Assembly: GCF_051014445.1 (NCBI RefSeq)
Contig: NC_135141.1
Coordinates: 10,540,001-10,604,000 of the forward strand
DNA: 64,000 nucleotides
Reading direction: 5' to 3'
Origin: Colletes latitarsis
Taxonomy: Eukaryota; Arthropoda; Insecta; Hymenoptera; Colletidae
This document shows positions 41,041-53,037 of the stretch, piece by piece; the first letter of the stretch is position 1; the number at the start of each line of letters is the position of its first letter. Under the pieces are notes generated by a model. It was not told the origin of the DNA. It made no database searches and worked only from the letters and a program-made list of their open reading frames with translations. A program made the position numbers and the translations under genes.

Positions 41041-44000
41041 TTCTGTTTCAGTGTGGTACAACATTTACTACGTGATCCAAACTAGAAAAAGCCCAGGATC
41101 GGGCCAACAAGTATGCGAAAAATGCGAAATTGTGAGCCAGATAAGGGCAAATCCCAGACATTACCAAGACCTAACCGGTGCTATCCTCTAAAATATAAAT
41201 CGAAACCAGGTTTAATTTTCTGTTTCAGTGTGGCACAACATTTACTACGTGATCCAAGCTAGAAAAAGCCCAGGATCGGGCCAACAAGTATGCGAGAAAT
41301 GCGAAATTGTGAGCCAGATAAGGGCAAATCCCAGACATTACCAAGACCTAACCGGTGCTACCCTCTAAAATATAAATCGAAACCAGGTTTAATTTTCTGT
41401 TTCAGTGTGGCACAACATCTACTACGTGATCCAAACTAGAAAAATCCAAGGATCGGGCCAACAAGTATGCGAAGAATGCGAAATTGTGAGCCAGATAAGG
41501 GCAAATCCCAGACATTACCAAGACCTAACCGGTGTTATCCTCTAGAATATAGATCGAAACCAGGTTTAATTGACTGTTTCAGTGTGGTACGACATTACTG
41601 CGTGATCCAAACCAGAATAAAACCCAGGATCTGGCCAACAAGTATGCGATTAATTCAAAAGTATGAGACAGATCAGGTCAAATCCCAGACATAACCAAGA
41701 CCTAACCGGAATTATCCTCTAGAATATAGATCGAAACCAGGTTTAATTGACTGTTTCATTGTGGTACGACATTACTGCCTGATCCAAACCAGAAGAAAAC
41801 CCAGGATCTGGCCAACAAGTATGCGATTAATGCGAAAGTATGAGCCAGATGATGCAAATACCAGACCTAACACAAACCTAACCGTTGTTATCCTTTAAAA
41901 TATTGTTCGAATCCAGGTTGAATTGACTGTTTCAGTGTGGTACGACATTACTGCGTGATCCAAACCAGAAAAAAACACAGGATCTGGCGAACAAATATGC
42001 GAAAAAGGCGAAAGTATGAGACAGATCAGGGCAAATCCCAGACATAACCCAGACCTAACCGGTGTTATCCTCTAGAATATAGATCCAAAGCAGGATTAAT
42101 TGACTGTTTCAGTGTGGTACCACATTACTACGTGATCCAAACCGGAAAATCCCAGGATATGTCCAACAGGTATGCGAAAGATGCGATAGTATGAGCCAGA
42201 TGAGGGCAAACCCCAGACATAACCCTGACCTAACTGGTGTTATCTTCTAAAATATACATCGAAACCAGGTATAATTGACTGCTTCAAGGTCATCGAAACC
42301 AGAAAATGCCCAGGATCTGGCCAACAGGTATGCGAAAGATGCGATAGTATGGGCCAGATGAGGGCAAATCCCAGACATAACCCAGACCAAACCGGTGTCA
42401 TCCTCTAGAATATTGATCCGATCCAAGTTTAATTGACAATTTCAGTGTGGTACCACATTCCTACGTGATCCAAACCAGAAAATCCCAGGATATGTCCAAC
42501 AGCTATGCGAAAGATGCGATACTATGAGCCAGATGAGGGCAAATCCCAGACATAACCCTGACCTAACTGGTGTTATCCTCTAAAATATACGTCGAAACCA
42601 GGTTTAATTGACAGTTTCAGTGTGGTACGACATTACTGCGTGATCCAAACCAGAAGAAAACCCTGGATCTGGCCAACAAGTATGCGATTAATGCGAAAGT
42701 ATGAGCTAGATGATTGCAAATACCAGACCTAACACAAACCTAACCGGTCTTATCCTCTAAAATATAAATCGAAAGCAGGTTTAATTGACTGTTTCAGTGT
42801 GGTATCACATTAGTACATGATCCAAACCAGGAAAAACCCTGGATCTGGCCAACAGGTATGCGAAAGATGCGACAGTATGAGCCCGATGAGGGCAAATCCC
42901 AGACATAAGCCAGACCTAGCCGGTGCTATCCTCTAAAATATAAATCGAAACCAGGTTTAATTTTCTGTTTCAGAGTGGTACAACATTTACTACGTGATCC
43001 AAACTAGAAAAAGCCCAGGATCGGGCCAACAAGTATGCGAAAAATGCGAAATTGTGAGCCAGATAAGGGCAAATCCCAGACATTACCAAGACCTAACCGG
43101 TGCTATCCTCTAAAATATAAATCGAAACCAGGTTTAATTTTCTGTTTCAGTGTGGCACAACATTTACTACGTGATCCAAGCTAGAAAAAGCCCAGGATCG
43201 GGCCAACAAGTATGCGAAAAATGCGAAATTGTGAGCCAGATAAGGGCAAATCCCAGACATTACCAAGACCTAACCGGTGCTATCCTCTAAAATATAAATC
43301 GAAACCAGGTTTAATTTTCTGTTTCAGTGTGGCACAACATTTACTACGTGATCCAAACTAGAAAAATCCAAGGATCGGGCCAACAAGTATGCGAAGAATG
43401 CGAAATTGTGAGCCAGATAAGGGCAAATCCCAGACATTACCAAGACCTAACCGGTGTTATCCTCTAGAATATAGATCGAAACCAGGTTTAATTGACTGTT
43501 TCAGTGTGGTACGACATTACTGCGTGATCCAAACCAGAATAAATCCCAGGATCTGGCCAACAAGTATGCGATTAATTCGAAAGTATGAGACAGATCAGGG
43601 CAAATCCCAGACATAAGCCATACCAAACCGGTGCTATCCTCTAAATTATAGATCGAAACCAGGTTTAGTTGACTATATCGAGGTTATCCAAACCTGAAGA
43701 AAACCCGGGATCTGGCCAAGAATTATGAGAAAAATGCGAACGTATGAGCAAGACGAGGGCAAGTCGCCTATCTAAACGAGACCCAACCGTTGTTATCCCT
43801 TAAAAGATTGATCGTCGCATGGTTTAATTGACTGTTTCAGTGTTGTACCACATTACTACGCGATCCAAGGCAGAAAATCCCAGGATATGTCCAACAGGTA
43901 TGCGAAAGATGCGATAGTATGGGCCAGATAAGGGCAAATCCCAGACATAACCCAGACCTAACCGGTGTCATCCTCTAGAATATTGATCCAATCCAAGTTT

Positions 44001-47000
44001 AATTGACAATTTCAGTGTGGTACCACATTACTACGTGATCCAAACCAGAAAATCCCAGGATATGTCCAACAGGTATGCGAAAGATGCGATAGTATGAGCC
44101 AGATAAGGGCAAAACCCAGACATAACCCTGACCTAACTGGTGTTATCCTCTAAAATATACATCGACACCAGGTTTAATTGACTGTTTTAGTGTGGTACCA
44201 CATTACTACGTGATCCAAACCAGAAATAAGCCGGGATCTGGCTAACAAGTATGCGAAAACAGCGAATGTATGGGCCAGATGAGGGCAAATCCCAGACGTA
44301 ACCCAGACCTAACCGGTGTTATCCTCTAAAATATACATCGAAAGCAGGTTCCATTGACTGTTTCAGTGTGGTATCACATTAGTACATGATCCAAACCAGA
44401 AAACCCCAGGATCTGGCCAACGGGTATGCGAAAGATGCGACAGTATGAGCCCGATGAGGGCAAATCCCAGACATAAGCCAGACCTAACCGGTGCTATCCT
44501 CTAAAATATAAATCGAAACCAGGTTTAATTTTCTGTTTCAGTGTGGTACAACATTTACTACGTGATCCAAACTAAAAAAAGCCCAGGATCGGGCTAACAA
44601 GTATGCGAAAAATGCGAAATTGTGAGCCAGATAAGGGCAAATCCCAGACATTACCAAGACCTAACCGGTGCTATCCTCTAAAATATAAATCGAAACCAGG
44701 TTTAATTTTCTGTTTCAGTGTGGTACAACATTTACTACGTGATCCAAACTAGAAAAAGCCCAGGATCGGGCCAACAAGTATGCGAAAAATGCGAAATTGT
44801 GTGCCAGATAAGTGCAAATCCCAGACATTACCAAGACCTAACCGGTGTTATCCTCTAGAATATAGATCGAAACCAGGTTTAATTGACTGTTTCAGTGTGG
44901 TACGACATTACTGCGTGATCCGAACCAGAAGAAAACCCAGGATCTGGCCAACAGGTATGCGAAAGATGCGAGAGTATGAGCCAGATGATGGCAAATTCCA
45001 GACCTAACCCAGACCAAACCGGTGTTATCCTCTAAAATATTGTTCGAATCCAGGATTAGTTGACAGTTTCAGTGTGTTACCAAATTACTACGTGATCCAA
45101 ACCAGAAAACCCCAAGATCTGGCCAACAAGTATGCGATAAATGCGAAAGTATGAGCCAGATGATTGGAAATACCAGACCTAACACAAACCTAACCGTTGT
45201 TATCCACGAAAATATTGTTCGAATCCAGTTTGAATTGACTGTTTCAGTGTGGTACCACATTACTACGTGATCCAAACCAGTAAAACCCTAGGATCTGGCC
45301 AACAGGTATGCGAAAGATGCGAAAGTATGAGCCAGTTGAGGGCAAATCCCAGACATAAGCCAGACCTATCCGGTGCTATCCTCTAAAATATAAATCGAAA
45401 CTAGGTTTAATTTTCTGTTTCAGTGTGGTACAACATATACTACGTGATCCAAACTAGAATAAGCCCAGGATCGGGCCAACATGTATGCGAAAAATGCGAA
45501 GTTGTGAGCCAGATAAGGGCAAATCGCAGACATAACCAAGACCTAATCGGTGTTATCCTCTAGAATATAGATCGAAACCAGGTTTAATTGACTGTTTCAG
45601 TGTGGTACCACATTACTACGTGATCCAAACTAGAAAAGCCCAGGGTCTGACCAACAAGTATGCGATAAATGCGAAAGTATGAGCCAGATGTGGGCAAATC
45701 GCAGACATAACCCAGACCTAACCCGTGTTATCCTCTAAAATATTGATCCAATCCTGGTTTAATTGACTGCTTCCGTGTGGTACCACATTACTACGTGATC
45801 CAAACTAGAAAAGCCCAGGGTCTGACCAACAAGTATGCGATAAATGCGAAAGTATGAGCCAGATGATTGCAAATACCAGACATAACCCAGACGTAACCTG
45901 TGTTATCCTCTAAAATATTGATCCAATCCCAGTTTAATTGACTGTTTCAGTGTGGTACCACATTACTACGTGATCCAAACCAGAAGGAAACCCAGGATCT
46001 GGCCAACAAGTATGCGATAAATGCGAAAGTATGAGCCAGATGCGGGCAAGTCCCAGACATAACCCAGACCTAAGCAGTGTTATCCACTAAAATATTGTTC
46101 CAAACCTGGTTTAATTGACTGTTTCCGTGTGGTACCACATTACTACGTGATCCAAACTAGAAAAAGCCCAGGGTCTGACCAACAAGTATGCGATAAATGC
46201 GAAATTATGTGCCAGATGAGGGCAAATCCCAGACATAACCAAGACCGGTAAAACCCTAGGATCTGGCCAACAAGTATGCGATAAATGCGAAAGTATGAGC
46301 CAGAAGATTGCAAATGCCAGACATAACCCAGACCTAACCTGTGTTATCCTCTAAAATATTGATCCAATCCGCGTTTAATTAACTGTTTCAGTGTGGCACC
46401 ACGTTACTACGTGATCCAAACCAGAAGGAAACCCAGGATTTGGCAAACAAGTATGCGATACATGAGAAAGAATGAGCCAGATGATTCCAAATACCAGTCC
46501 TAACACAAACCTAATCGGTGTTACCCTCTAAAGTATTGATCGAGTGCAGGTTTAATTGACTGTTTCTGTGTGGTACCACATTACTACGTGATCCAAACTA
46601 TAAAGAGCCCAGGATCTGATCAACAAGTATGCGAAAAATGCGAAAGTATGTGCCAGATGAGGGCAAATCCCAGACATAAACCAGACCAAACCGGTGTTAT
46701 CCTCTAAAATATAGATCGAAACCAGGTTTAATTGACTGTTTCAGTGTGGTACCACGTTACTACTTTATCCAAACCAGTAAAACCCTAGGATCTGGCCAAC
46801 AAGTATGCGATAAATGCGAAAGTATGAGCCAGATGAGGGCAAATCCCAGACATAACCCAGACCTAACCGGTGTTATCCTCTAAAATATAGAGCGAATTCA
46901 GGTTTAGTGGTATGTTTCAGTGTGGTACCACGTTTCAACGTGATCAAAACCAGAAAAAACCCAGGTTCTGGCTAACAAGTATGCGAAAGATGCGATAGTA

Positions 47001-47809
47001 TGAGCCTGATGAGGGCAAAGCGCAGACATAACCCTGACCTAACCGGTGTTATCCTCTAAAATATAGATCGAGTCCAGGTTTAGTGGAATCTTTCAGTGTG
47101 GTACCACGTTTCTACGTGATCAAAACCAGAAGAAACCCAGGATCTGACTAACAAGTATGCGAAAGATGCGATAGTATGAGCCTGATGAGGGCAAATCCCA
47201 GACATAACCCAGACCTAACCGGTGTCATCCTCTAAAATATACATCGAAACCAGGTTTAGTTGACTGTTCCAGTGTGGTACGACATTACTACGTGATCCAA
47301 ACCAGAGGAAAACCCAGGATCTGGCGAACAAGTTTGCGATAAATGCAAAAGTATGAGCCAGATGTGGGCAATTCCCAGACATAGCCAAGACCTAACCGGT
47401 GTTATCCTCTAAAATATTGATCCAATCCAAGTTTAATTGACTGTTTCAGTGAGGTACCACATTACTACGTGATCGAAACTAGAAAAAGCCCAGGATCTGA
47501 CCAACAAGTATGCGATAAATGCGAAAGTATGAGCCAGATGATTGCAAATACCAGACATAACCCAGACCTAACCTGTGTTATCCTCTAAAATATTGATCCA
47601 ATCCAGGTTTAATTGACTGTTTCAGTGTGGTACCACATTACTACGAGATCCAATCCGGTAAAACCCTAGGATCTGGCCAACAAGTATGCGATAAATGCGA
47701 AAGTATGAGTCAGATGATTGCAAATGCCAGACATAACCCAGACCTAACCTGTGTTATCCTCTAAAATATTGATCCAATCCAGGTTTAATTAACTGTTTCA
47801 GTGTGGCAC
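41041..47809 (+). repeat. Duplicated block A, copy 2
   Basis: Copy of 31832-38600 at offset 9209. The left junction lies in the conserved CAGGTTTAATT: upstream text with ATTGAACCAATCCAGG belongs to block C, downstream to block A. The right edge is near 47810-47830, where copy 1 reads TTACTACGTGATCCAAACC and this copy reads TTACTTCGTGATCCAAACA and continues as a different monomer series. Confidence 0.93.
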
Positions 47810-49534
47810 CACATTACTTCGTGATCCAAACAAGAAGGAAACCCAGGGTTTGGCAAACAAGTATGCGATACATGAGAAAGTATGAGCCAGATTATTCCAA
47901 ATACCAGTCCTAACACAAACCTAATCGGTGTTACCCTCTAACGTATTGATCGAATGCAGGTTTAATTGACTGTTTCAGTGTGGTACCACATTACTATGCG
48001 ATCCAAACTAGAAAAAGCCCAGGATCTGACCAACAAGTATGCGATATATGCGAAAGTATGAGCCAGATGTGGGGAAATCCCAGACATAGCCCAGACCTAA
48101 CCGGTGTTATCCTCTAAAATATACATCGAAACCAGGTTTAATTGACTGTTTCAGTGTGGTACGACATTACTACGTGATCCAAACTAGAAAAAGCCCAGGA
48201 TCTGACCAACAAGTATACGGAGAATGCGAAAGTATGAGCCAGATGTGGGCAAATCCCAGACATAACCCAGACCTAACCGGTGTTATCCTCTAAAATATTG
48301 ATCCAATCCAAGTTTAATTGACAGTTTCAGTGTGGTACCACATTGCTACGTATTTCAAACCAGAGAACCCCAGGATCTGGCCAACAGGTATGCGAAAGAT
48401 GCGATAGTATGAGCCAGATGAGTGCAAATCCCAGACATAACCCTGACATAACCGGTGTTATTCTCTAAAATATTGATGCAATCCAGGTTTAATTGACTGT
48501 TTCAGTGTGGTACGACATTACTACGTGATCCAAACTAGAAAAACCCCCGGATCTGACCAACAAGTATGCGATAAATGCGAAAGTATGAGCCAGATGATTG
48601 CAAATACCAGACATAACCCAGACCTAACCAGTGTTATCCTCTATAATATTGATCCAATCCAGGTTTAATTAACTGTTTCAGTGTGGCACCACATTACTAC
48701 GTGATCCAAACCAGAAGGAAACCCAGGATTTGGCAAACAAGTATGCGATACATGAGAAAGTATGAGCCAGATGATTCCAAATACCAGTCCTAACACAAAC
48801 CTAATCGGTGTTACCCTCTAACGTATTGATCGAATGCAGGTTTAATTGACTGTTTCAGTGTGGTACCACATTACTACGTGATCCAAACTGTAAAGAGCCC
48901 AGGATCTGATCAACAAGTATGCGAAAAAAGCGAAAGTATGAGCCAGATGAGGGCAAATCCCAGACATAACCTTGACCTAACCAGTGTTATCATCTAGAAT
49001 ATAGATCGAAACCAGGTTTAATTGACTGTTTCAGTGTGGTACCACGTTACTACGTGATCCAAACTGTAAAGAGCCCAGGATCTGATCAACAAGTATGCGA
49101 AAAAAGCGAAAGTATGAGCCAGATGCGGGCAAGTCCCAGACATAACCCAGACCTAAGCAGTGTTATCCACTAAAATATTGTTCCAAACCTGGTTTAATTG
49201 ACTGTTTCCGTGTGGTACCACATCACTACGTGATCCAAACTAGAAAAAGCCCAGGATCTGACCAACAAGTATGCGATAAATGCGAAAGTATGAGCCAGAT
49301 GATTGAAAATACCAGACATAACCCAGACCTAACCTGTGTTATCCTCTAAAATATTCATCCAATCCAGGTTTAATTAACCATTTCAGTGTAGCACCACATT
49401 ACTACGTGATCCAAACCAGAAGGAAACCCAGGATTTGGCAAACAAGTATGCGATACATGAGAAAGTATGAGCCAGATGATTCCAAATACCAGTCCTAACA
49501 CAAACCTAATAGGTGTTACCCCCTAACGTATTGA
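47810..49534 (+). repeat. Satellite between block A copy 2 and block C copy 2
   Basis: About ten monomers, several related to block C types (GGCAAACAAGTATGCGATAC with CTAACGTATTGATC). They include CCACATTGCTACGTATTTC and a pair of GTAAAGAGCCCAGGATCTG monomers at 48890 and 49071. The end of this stretch, 49201-49600, reappears at 63601-64000. No gene or element is seen in it. Confidence 0.85.
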
Positions 49535-50602
49535 TCCAATCCAGGTTTAATTAACTGTTTCAGTGTGGCACCACATTACTACGTGATCCAAACCAGAAGG
49601 AAACCCCAGATTTGGCAAACAAGTATGCGATACATGAGAAAGTATGAGCCAGATGATTCCAAATACCAGTCCTAACACAAACCTAATCGGTGTTACCCTC
49701 TAAAGTATTGATCGAATGCAGGTTTAATTGACTGTTTCAGTGTGGTACCACATTACTACGTGATCCAAACTGTAAAGAGCCCAGGATCTGATCAACAAGT
49801 ATGCGAAAAAAGCGAAAGTATGAGCCAGATGAGGGCAAATCCCAGACATAACCTTGACCTAACCAGTGTTATCATCTAGAATATAGATCGAAACCAGGTT
49901 TAATTGACTGTTTCAGTGTGGTACCACGTTACTACGTGATCCAAACCAGAAAACCCCAGGATCTGGCCAACAGGTTTGCGACAGATGCGAAAGTATGAGC
50001 CTGATGAGGGCAAATCCCAGACATATGCCAGACCAAACCGGTGTTATCCTCTAAAATATATATCGAGTTCAGGTTTAGTGGAAAGTTTCAGTGTGGTACC
50101 ACGTTTCTACGTGATCAAAACCAGAAAAAACCCAGGATCTGGCTAACAAGTATGCGAAAGATGCGATAGTATGAGCCTGATGACGGCAAATCCCAGACAT
50201 AACCCTGACCTAACCGGTGTCGTCCTCTAAAATATACATCGAAACCAGGTTTAATTGACTGTTCCAGTGTGGTACGACATTACTACGTGATCCAAACGAG
50301 AGGAAAACCCAGGATCTGGCGAACAAGTTTGCGATAAATGCGAAAGTATGAGCCAGATGTGGGCAAATCCCAGACATACCCCAGACCTAACCGGTGTTAT
50401 CCTCTAAGATATTCATCCAATCCAAGTCTAATTGACTGTTTCAGTGTGGTACCAAATTACTACGTGATCCAAACGAGAACACCCCCGGATCTGTCCAACA
50501 AGTATGCGATAAATGCGAAAGTATGAGCCAGATGATTGCAAATACCAGACATAACCCAGACCTAACCTGTGTTATCCTCTAAAATATTGATCCAACCAAG
50601 GT

Positions 50603-51307
50603 TTAACTGACTGTTTCAGTGTGGTACCACATTACTACGTGATCCAAACCAGAAGGAAACCCAGGATCTGACCAACAAGTATGCGATAAATGCGAAACTA
50701 TGTGGCAGATGAGGGCAAATCCCAGACATAACCAAGACCGGTAAAACCCCAGGATCTGGCCAACAGGTATGCGAAAGATGCGGTAGTATGAGCCAGATGA
50801 GTGCAAATCCCAGACATAACCCAGACCCAACCTGTGTTATCCTCTAAAATATTGATCCAATCCAGGTTTAATTAACTGTTTCAGTGTGGCACCACATTAC
50901 TACGTGATCCAAACTAGAAAAAGCCCAGTATCTGACCAACAAGTATGCGATAAATGCGAAATTATGAGCCAGATGAGGGCAAATCCCAGACATAAACAAG
51001 ACCGGTAAAACCCTAGGATCTGGCCAACAAGTATGCGATAAATGCGAAAGTATGAGCCAGATGGTTGCAAATACCAGACATAACCCAGACCTAACCTGTG
51101 TTATCCTCTAAAATATTGATCCAACCAAGGTTTAATTGACTGTTTCAGTGTGGTACCACATTACTACGTGATCCAAACTAGAAAAATCCCAGAATCTGAC
51201 CAACAGGTATGCGATAAATGCGAAGGTATGAGCCAGATGATTGCAAATACCAGACATGACCCAGACCTAACCTGTGTTATCCTCTAAAATATTGATCCAA
51301 CCAAGGT
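50603..51307 (+). repeat. 705-bp higher-order unit, tandem copy 1
   Basis: Followed directly by an apparently identical unit at 51308. Half-monomer junctions at 50737 and 51001 correspond to 51442 and 51706 in the next copy, each at offset exactly 705. I saw no differences by eye, so this tandem duplication is very young. Confidence 0.93.
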
Positions 51308-52012
51308 TTAACTGACTGTTTCAGTGTGGTACCACATTACTACGTGATCCAAACCAGAAGGAAACCCAGGATCTGACCAACAAGTATGCGATAAATGCGA
51401 AACTATGTGGCAGATGAGGGCAAATCCCAGACATAACCAAGACCGGTAAAACCCCAGGATCTGGCCAACAGGTATGCGAAAGATGCGGTAGTATGAGCCA
51501 GATGAGTGCAAATCCCAGACATAACCCAGACCCAACCTGTGTTATCCTCTAAAATATTGATCCAATCCAGGTTTAATTAACTGTTTCAGTGTGGCACCAC
51601 ATTACTACGTGATCCAAACTAGAAAAAGCCCAGTATCTGACCAACAAGTATGCGATAAATGCGAAATTATGAGCCAGATGAGGGCAAATCCCAGACATAA
51701 ACAAGACCGGTAAAACCCTAGGATCTGGCCAACAAGTATGCGATAAATGCGAAAGTATGAGCCAGATGGTTGCAAATACCAGACATAACCCAGACCTAAC
51801 CTGTGTTATCCTCTAAAATATTGATCCAACCAAGGTTTAATTGACTGTTTCAGTGTGGTACCACATTACTACGTGATCCAAACTAGAAAAATCCCAGAAT
51901 CTGACCAACAGGTATGCGATAAATGCGAAGGTATGAGCCAGATGATTGCAAATACCAGACATGACCCAGACCTAACCTGTGTTATCCTCTAAAATATTGA
52001 TCCAATCCAGGT
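51308..52012 (+). repeat. 705-bp higher-order unit, tandem copy 2
   Basis: Second tandem copy, offset 705. It then runs into the monomer with CCGGTAAAACCCTAGG at 52057, equivalent to about 40382 in block C copy 1. That intact monomer carries both ACCGGT sites whose neighbourhood forms the half-length junction. Confidence 0.93.
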
Positions 52013-52803
52013 TTAATTGACTGTTTCAGTGTGGTACCACATTACTACGTGATCCAAACCGGTAAAACCCTAGGATCTGGCCAACAAGTATGCGATAAAT
52101 GCGAAAGTATGAGCCAGATGATTGCAAATGCCAGACATAACCCAGACCTAACCTGTGTTATCCTCTAAAATATTGATCCAATCCAGGTTTAATTAACTGT
52201 TTCAGTGTGGCACCACATTACTTCGTGATCCAAACCAGAAGGAAACCCAGGATTTGGCAAACAAGTATGCGATACATGAGAAAGTATGAGCCTGATGATT
52301 CCAAATACCAGTCCTAACACAAACCTAATCGGTGTTACCCTCTAAAGTATTGATCGAATGCAGGTTTAATTGACTGTTTCAGTGTGGCACCACATTACTA
52401 CGTGATCTAAACCAGAAGGAAACCCAGGATTCGGCAAACAAGTATGCGATACATGAGAAAGTATGAGCCAGAGGATTCCAAATACCAATCCTAACACAAA
52501 CCTAATCGGTGTTACCCTCTAACGTATTGATCGAATGCAGGTTTAATTGACTGTTTCAGTGTGGTACCACATTACTATGCGATCCAAACTAGAAAAAGCC
52601 CAGGATCTGGCCAACAGGTATGCGAAAGTATGAGGCATGTGAGGGCAAATGCCAGACCTAACCCAGACCTAACCTGTGTTATCCTCCAAAATATTGAACC
52701 AATCCAGGTTTAATTGACTGTTTCAGTGTGGTACCACATTACTACGTGATCCAAACCGGAAGAAAACCCAGGATCTGGCCAAGATGTATGAGAAAATAGC
52801 GAA

Positions 52804-52818
52804 AGTATGAGACAGATC
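52804..52818 (+). repeat. Left target-site duplication of the retro-insertion (15 bp)
   Basis: AGTATGAGACAGATC abuts the GC-rich insertion. The same 15 bp, with one A-to-T change, follows the poly(A) tail at 53061-53075. The preceding AA could extend the duplication to 17 bp but cannot be told from the tail. Unoccupied satellite copies read AGTATGAGACAGATC followed by AGG (21121 and 62470), so the left copy keeps the ancestral form. Confidence 0.92.
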
Positions 52819-52929
52819 CCCGGGGGATGGGCGCGGAAGCGCGGGCACGGGGAGGATACCGGAAGAATGCTTAGAGCGATTCCCGGTATCCTCCCAAAGC
52901 GTGCCGAAGGGTCACCGTGGGGTTTTTAG
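52819..52929 (+). pseudogene. Possible C-terminal remnant of a LINE ORF2 (36 codons plus stop)
   Basis: Frame 1 of the insertion is open from its first base to TAG at 52927-52929 and would end in GSPWGF. Its composition is rich in Arg, Gly and Pro. There is no start codon near the 5' edge and no recognisable catalytic motif, as expected for a heavily 5'-truncated copy that keeps only the tail of the reverse-transcriptase ORF. An open run of 36 codons in GC-rich DNA can also arise by chance. A second short frame, ATG at 52827 to TAG at 52872, is too short to weigh. Confidence 0.35.
52844..52905 (+). other. Hairpin 1 of the insertion (13-bp stem plus 6-bp outer stem)
   Basis: GGGAGGATACCGG at 52850-52862 is perfectly complementary to CCGGTATCCTCCC at 52883-52895, with a 20-nt loop. 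An outer GGCACG (52844-52849) pairs with CGTGCC (52900-52905) across a 4-nt bulge (AAAG). This is seen directly by complementarity; folding of the RNA is inferred. Confidence 0.85.
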
Positions 52930-52975
52930 TGGGTAGGTCCCGCGCCTGTCGTTGTACGGGCGCGGGAAATCCCAC
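52929..52975 (+). other. Hairpin 2 of the insertion (9-bp GC stem plus 5-bp outer stem)
   Basis: TCCCGCGCC at 52938-52946 pairs with GGCGCGGGA at 52959-52967. An outer GTGGG at 52929-52933 pairs with CCCAC at 52971-52975. It lies just downstream of the possible ORF stop, where LINE 3' UTRs often carry the structure recognised by their reverse transcriptase. That role is inferred. Confidence 0.85.
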
Positions 52976-52979
52976 ACAC

Positions 52980-53011
52980 CCCTCCCACCTCTCCCCAAGG
53001 AGGTGGGAGGG
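52980..53011 (+). other. Hairpin 3 of the insertion (12-bp stem)
   Basis: CCCTCCCACCTC at 52980-52991 is complementary to GAGGTGGGAGGG at 53000-53011, with an 8-nt loop (TCCCCAAG). It ends 26 nt before the poly(A) tail. A very short CTTTCGAAG dyad follows at 53015-53023. Confidence 0.85.
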
Positions 53012-53037
53012 AGTCTTTCGAAGATTTTCCCCACGAC

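Larger units (their letters stand above)
49535..52705 (+). repeat. Duplicated block C, copy 2 (expanded by one 705-bp unit)
   Basis: Copy of 38565-41030 at offset 10970. After 51308 it contains an additional 705-bp unit, shifting the offset to 11675. Differences include a changed monomer near 50453-50510, where copy 2 reads ACCAAATTACTACG and ACGAGAACACCCCCGG. Unlike copy 1 it continues past the GGCATGTGAGGG monomer into a GAAAATAGCGAA monomer up to the retro-insertion. Confidence 0.9.
1..52818 (+). repeat. Tandem satellite array, left arm (about 175-177 bp monomers)
   Basis: Seen directly: the same unit recurs head to tail without a break. The KpnI-site segment GGTACCACATTACTACG or its variants sits at 1, 176, 352 (as GAACC), 528 and 703, giving spacings of 175-176 bp, and the pattern continues to the insertion at 52819. 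All monomers I followed read in the same direction; I saw no inversion. By eye, monomers from different regions differ at roughly one base in ten, while duplicated blocks are nearly identical. The 64-kb extent, monomer length and layered duplications are typical of centromeric or pericentromeric satellites, but nothing here proves centromere function. I do not recognise the family by name. There is no gene anywhere in this stretch. Confidence 0.97.

Noticed and set aside
50603..50830. Minus-strand open frames (5588, 9622, 31047, 35860, 39633, 50603, 51308) with hydrophobic stretches as membrane peptides
   Set aside because: They are reverse-strand readings of monomers. The Leu-, Ile- and Trp-rich runs come from GGATTTGCCCTCATCTGGCT-type satellite text and appear wherever the monomer avoids a stop.
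52819..52842. Assembly vector or adapter contamination at the GC-rich insertion (CCCGGG at its edge)
   Set aside because: The target-site duplication, poly(A) tail and precise continuation of the satellite on both sides fit a natural insertion; cloning junctions do not create a 15-bp host duplication.
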